62,974 bases of DNA from Pseudomonas sp. QTF5 (lineage in GTDB: Bacteria > Pseudomonadota > Gammaproteobacteria > Pseudomonadales > Pseudomonadaceae). The stretch covers positions 1 to 62,974 of the forward strand of contig NZ_AZRW02000036.1 of the NCBI RefSeq assembly GCF_000512695.2, read 5' to 3'. This document shows positions 59,626-62,974 of the stretch, one piece after another (position 1 is the first letter of the stretch; every line of letters begins with the position of its first letter). The position numbers were made by a program, and so were the translations under genes. The notes under the pieces were generated by a model. The model searched no databases, had not been told where the DNA came from, and saw only the letters and a list, made by a program, of their open reading frames with translations.

Positions 59626-59785
59626 GCACCCTGTAGGCGTCAGATTTTCACTGGTACATGATCGTATCGACTCGATTGCAAGGCGCCGTGGTAGAGCTGT
59701 CTCCAAAACGCCATCCAACCGCAACAGATAAGTGCGGTGGTCCAGTCGGAACACTGCCAAAAAAAACACCAAGGAGTCGCCCCTT

Positions 59786-60736
59786 ATGAAAGGTTCCCCG
59801 TCGTTGTTGTTGGCCGCCATGCTGAGTCTGCCGTTTCTGGCTCAAGCCGCAGAACCGGCCCAATGCAGCACCGTAAACTTCTCCGATGTCGGCTGGACGG
59901 ACATTACCGTCACCACCGCCACCACCAGCGTCGTTCTCGATGCCCTGGGCTATAAGACCAAAACCACGATGATTTCCGTGCCGGTGACCTACAAGTCCCT
60001 GGCCGACGGCAAGAACATGGACGTATTCCTCGGTAACTGGATGCCGACCATGGAAAACGACATCAAAGCCTACCGCGATGCCGGCACCGTGGACACCCTG
60101 CGCGCTAATCTGGAAAACGCAAAATACACACTCGCCGTCCCCGAAGAGTTGTATAACAAAGGTCTGAAAGATTTCGCCGACATCGCCAAGTTCAAGAAAG
60201 AACTCGACGGCAAGATCTATGGCATCGAACCGGGTAACGACGGCAACCGCCTGATCCAGAGCATGATCGACAAGAACGCCTTTGGCCTGAAAGACGCCGG
60301 CTTCAAGGTGGTCGAGTCCAGCGAGGCAGGCATGCTCTCGCAAGTCGATCGCGCCCAGCGCCGCAACACCGCCGTGGTGTTCCTGGGCTGGGAACCGCAC
60401 CCGATGAACACTCGATTCAAGATGAAGTACCTGACCGGCGGCGACGAATACTTCGGCCCGAACTTTGGCCAGGCGACCATCTACACCAACACCCGCAAGG
60501 GCTACGCCCAGGAATGCAGCAACGTGGGTCAGTTGCTGAAAAACCTGGCGTTCACCCTCGACATGGAAAGCACGCTGATGGGCAACGTCCTGGACGACAA
60601 AATGAAGCCTGACGCGGCCGCCAAGGCCTGGCTGAAAAAGAATCCACAGGTGCTCGATACCTGGCTCGCTGGCGTGACCACCATTGACGGTAAACCTGGC
60701 CTGGAGGCCGTGAAAGCCAAGCTCGCGCAGCCTTGA
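59786..60736 (+). CDS. cbcX: Choline-binding periplasmic protein
   Basis: A 316-residue ProX-like binding protein. The signal peptide is MKGSPSLLLAAMLSLPFLAQA; the mature part starts AEPAQCSTVNFSDVGWTDITV. YGIEPGNDGNRLIQ and VFLGWEPHPMNTRF match CaiX motifs. It captures choline for the CbcWV transporter. Start 59786 follows CCAAGGAGTCG. Confidence 0.94.
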   Translation: MKGSPSLLLAAMLSLPFLAQAAEPAQCSTVNFSDVGWTDITVTTATTSVVLDALGYKTKTTMISVPVTYKSLADGKNMDVFLGNWMPTMENDIKAYRDAGTVDTLRANLENAKYTLAVPEELYNKGLKDFADIAKFKKELDGKIYGIEPGNDGNRLIQSMIDKNAFGLKDAGFKVVESSEAGMLSQVDRAQRRNTAVVFLGWEPHPMNTRFKMKYLTGGDEYFGPNFGQATIYTNTRKGYAQECSNVGQLLKNLAFTLDMESTLMGNVLDDKMKPDAAAKAWLKKNPQVLDTWLAGVTTIDGKPGLEAVKAKLAQP

Positions 60737-60756
60737 ATTAGGAAGCATCGCTTACG

Positions 60757-60778
60757 CCGGGCGAGCCAGCTCGCCCGG
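60757..60778 (+). terminator. Intra-operon stem after cbcX
   Basis: CCGGGCGAGC-CA-GCTCGCCCGG is a perfect 10-bp stem 20 bases after the cbcX stop, followed by TGTTTATTT. It is likely an mRNA stabiliser or partial terminator, so that CbcX is made in excess over CbcWV. Confidence 0.7.
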
Positions 60779-60813
60779 GCTGTTTATTTCCTTGCATGCG
60801 GACGTTCACTACC

Positions 60814-61659
60814 ATGCTGATTGATCAGAAAATACCCTTAGGCCAGTACATCGCGGGCTTCGTTGAATGGTTGACGCAAAACGGCGCCAGCACCTTCGAC
60901 GCAATCGCTGTGTCACTGGAAACGATGATCCACGGCGTGACTTTTGCGCTGACCTGGTTCAACCCGCTGGCATTGATCGGCCTCATCGCGCTACTGGCAC
61001 ACTTCATTCAACGCAAATGGGGCCTGACCGTTTTCGTCATCGCCTCCTTTCTGCTGATCCTCAACCTGGGGTATTGGCAGGAAACCATGGAAACCCTCGC
61101 CCAGGTGTTGTTCGCCACCCTGGTGTGCGTGCTGATCGGCGTGCCGTTGGGCATCGTCGCCGCGCACAAACCGATGTTCTACACAGTGATGCGGCCGGTG
61201 CTCGATCTGATGCAGACCGTGCCGACCTTCGTGTACCTCATTCCTACCCTGACCCTCTTCGGTTTGGGTGTGGTCCCGGGTCTGATCTCGACGGTGGTGT
61301 TCGCGATTGCCGCGCCTATCCGCCTGACCTACCTGGGTATTCGCGATGTTCCGCAGGAATTGATGGACGCCGGCAAAGCCTTCGGCTGCTCGCGCCGTCA
61401 ACTGCTTTCACGGATTGAACTGCCCCACGCCATGCCAAGCATCGCGGCCGGTATCACCCAGTGCATCATGCTGTCGTTGTCGATGGTGGTGATTGCGGCA
61501 CTGGTGGGCGCCGATGGCCTGGGCAAACCCGTGGTCAACGCACTGAACACTGCTGATATTGCCCTGGGCTTCGAAGCAGGCCTGGCGATCGTACTGCTGG
61601 CGATCATGCTCGACCGTATTTGCAAACAACCCGACGCTAAAGTAGGGGGTGACGCATGA
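60814..61659 (+). CDS. cbcW: Quaternary amine ABC transporter permease
   Basis: A 281-residue permease with about six to seven membrane spans. The family loop that contacts the ATPase is seen as LMDAGKAFGCSRRQLLSRIELPHAMPSI. Start 60814 (MLIDQKIPLGQYIAGF) agrees with the known protein; ATG 60796 is also open. It moves choline, betaine and carnitine delivered by CbcX, CaiX and other binding proteins. It overlaps cbcV by four bases. Confidence 0.92.
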   Translation: MLIDQKIPLGQYIAGFVEWLTQNGASTFDAIAVSLETMIHGVTFALTWFNPLALIGLIALLAHFIQRKWGLTVFVIASFLLILNLGYWQETMETLAQVLFATLVCVLIGVPLGIVAAHKPMFYTVMRPVLDLMQTVPTFVYLIPTLTLFGLGVVPGLISTVVFAIAAPIRLTYLGIRDVPQELMDAGKAFGCSRRQLLSRIELPHAMPSIAAGITQCIMLSLSMVVIAALVGADGLGKPVVNALNTADIALGFEAGLAIVLLAIMLDRICKQPDAKVGGDA

Positions 61660-62834
61660 GCATTATTCGCTTCGAAGACGTGGACGTGATCTTCTCCAAA
61701 GACCCGCGCGAGGCGCTCAAACTCCTCGACCAGGGCATGACCCGTGACCAGATCCTGAAAAAGACCGGGCAAATCGTCGGTGTTGAAAAAGCCACTCTGG
61801 ACATCGAAAAAGGTGAAATCTGCGTACTGATGGGCCTGTCCGGCTCCGGCAAATCCAGCCTGTTGCGCTGCATCAACGGCCTCAACACCGTCAGCCGTGG
61901 CAAGTTGTTCGTCGAGCACGAAGGCAAGCAGATCGACATCGCCTCCTGTACTCCGGCAGAACTGAAAATGATGCGCACCAAGCGCATCGCAATGGTGTTC
62001 CAGAAGTTCGCCCTGATGCCTTGGCTGACGGTGCGCGAGAACATCAGCTTCGGTCTGGAGATGCAGGGCCGGCCGGAGAAGGAACGGAAAAAACTGGTCG
62101 ATGAAAAACTCGAACTGGTGGGCCTGACCCAATGGCGCAACAAGAAACCCGATGAGCTTTCCGGTGGTATGCAACAGCGTGTCGGCCTGGCCCGAGCGCT
62201 GGCGATGGACGCCGACATTCTGCTGATGGACGAACCGTTCTCGGCCCTCGACCCGCTGATCCGCCAAGGTCTGCAAGACGAACTGCTGGAACTGCAACGC
62301 AAACTGAGCAAGACCATCGTCTTCGTGAGCCACGACCTCGATGAAGCCCTGAAGCTCGGCAGCCGTATCGCCATCATGAAAGACGGCCGGATCATCCAGT
62401 ACAGCAAGCCGGAAGAAATCGTCCTCAACCCTGCGGACGATTACGTGCGCACCTTCGTCGCTCACACCAACCCGCTGAACGTATTGTGCGGTCGCAGCCT
62501 GATGCGCACCCTGGACAAGTGCAAACGCATCAACGGTTCGGTGTGCCTGGATCCGGGCGGCGATTCGTGGCTGGACCTGGCCGAAGGCAACACCATCAAA
62601 GGCGCACGCCAGAACGGCTCGAGCCTGGACCTGCAGAACTGGATACCGGGGCAAGCGGTTGAAGGTTTGGGTCGTCTGCCAACACTGGTGGACTCCAACA
62701 TCGGCATGCGCGATGCGCTGCAGATTCGTTATCAAACCGGCAACAAGCTGGTGCTGCACGACAACAACAAGGTTGTCGGGATTCTGGGCGACAGTGAGCT
62801 GTACCACGCGCTGCTCGGCAAGAACCTGGGGTAA
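61656..62834 (+). CDS. cbcV: Quaternary amine ABC transporter ATPase
   Basis: A 392-residue ATPase. Walker A is GLSGSGKSS, the Q-loop is VFQKFALMPWL, the signature LSGGMQQRVGLARALA, Walker B DILLMDEPFSALDP and the H-loop VSHDLDEAL. The C-terminal 100 residues after about 285 are a CBS-like regulatory part (DNNKVVGILG). Start 61656 overlaps the cbcW stop (ATGA). It energises the shared choline/betaine/carnitine importer. Confidence 0.94.
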   Translation: MSIIRFEDVDVIFSKDPREALKLLDQGMTRDQILKKTGQIVGVEKATLDIEKGEICVLMGLSGSGKSSLLRCINGLNTVSRGKLFVEHEGKQIDIASCTPAELKMMRTKRIAMVFQKFALMPWLTVRENISFGLEMQGRPEKERKKLVDEKLELVGLTQWRNKKPDELSGGMQQRVGLARALAMDADILLMDEPFSALDPLIRQGLQDELLELQRKLSKTIVFVSHDLDEALKLGSRIAIMKDGRIIQYSKPEEIVLNPADDYVRTFVAHTNPLNVLCGRSLMRTLDKCKRINGSVCLDPGGDSWLDLAEGNTIKGARQNGSSLDLQNWIPGQAVEGLGRLPTLVDSNIGMRDALQIRYQTGNKLVLHDNNKVVGILGDSELYHALLGKNLG

Positions 62835-62847
62835 AAGCAACAGACAC

Positions 62848-62879
62848 AAAAACGCCGCGAGATGATCGCGGCGTTTTTG
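62848..62879 (+). terminator. Rho-independent terminator of cbcXWV
   Basis: AAAAACGCCGCGA, a five-base loop, TCGCGGCGTTTTT. A strong stem with T-run 14 bases after the cbcV stop. The preceding A-run makes it usable in both directions. Confidence 0.9.
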
Positions 62880-62922
62880 TTTGCGAGATATCGGGGCATG
62901 CAGCTGTGCGGCTGATGGCCCC

Positions 62923-62946
62923 TTCGCGAGCAAGCCCGCTCCCACA
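62923..62946. repeat. Single REP arm at the window's right edge
   Basis: TTCGCGAGCAAGCCCGCTCC is followed by CACA; its partner, if any, lies beyond the window. Confidence 0.8.
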
Positions 62947-62974
62947 TCTATGGTTACCCCCTTTTCTGCAATAC

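Overview
The window looks like chromosomal DNA of a fluorescent Pseudomonas (P. fluorescens group). The gene content and order match the choline, glycine betaine, sarcosine and carnitine catabolic region of Pseudomonas, and the intergenic spaces carry the GTGGGAGCGGGCTTGCTCGCGA-type REP pairs typical of that group. Names were assigned by reading motifs and recalling families; no database search was possible.

Layout. 1-1404: the end of an unidentified gene and a short orphan RHS protein with a variable C-terminal tip. 1541-10704 (minus strand): the sarcosine-to-serine operon glyA-soxBDAG-purU-fdhA. 11005-13836: a TraX-like membrane protein, threonine aldolase and an SDR enzyme. 14008-16289: a small polymorphic-toxin locus with a broken hcp, a LysM-like/pore-type effector, two tandem membrane immunity genes and a leftover toxin tail between them. 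16356-19034: the divergent gbcB/gbcA glycine betaine demethylase. 19162-25946 (minus): metallophosphoesterase, dihaem cytochrome, and a GMC oxidoreductase fused to an alpha/beta-hydrolase. 25947-27092: a non-coding segment with repeat units carrying DnaA boxes. 27093-35460 (minus): acetyltransferase, an EtfBA pair, dgcB, dgcA, a V4R/DUF5943 protein and a dipeptidase-like protein. 35695-37324: LprI-like protein, a RelE/XRE toxin-antitoxin pair and DUF3010. 37515-49143: an AT-rich island. 49162-62834: DUF3010 copy 2, cdhR, the carnitine operon caiX-cdhC-cdhA-cdhB-gamma-butyrobetaine hydroxylase, gbdR, sdaB and the choline/betaine/carnitine ABC transporter cbcXWV.

How the core works together. 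CbcXWV and CaiX bring in quaternary amines. Gamma-butyrobetaine hydroxylase makes carnitine, and CdhA, CdhC and CdhB degrade carnitine to glycine betaine. GbcAB demethylates betaine to dimethylglycine, DgcAB with EtfAB make sarcosine, and SoxBDAG makes glycine. GlyA and SdaB carry carbon on through serine to pyruvate. PurU and FdhA handle the one-carbon units. GbdR and CdhR are the expected regulators.

The most unusual part is the island at about 37.7-49.0 kb. It sits between duplicated flanks (antitoxin 3' end, DUF3010, cdhR 3' end). It encodes a compact minus-strand operon: ATP-grasp ligase, asparagine-synthase-like amidotransferase, two KamA-type radical SAM aminomutases, a clavaminate-synthase/VioC-like dioxygenase, a MATE exporter, a membrane-anchored Asp/Asn-hydroxylase-type dioxygenase and a frameshifted aminotransferase. 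I do not recognise it as a described cluster. It looks like a pathway for a small modified beta-amino-acid or dipeptide product. Its left edge is a chimera of group II intron reverse transcriptase and cdhR.
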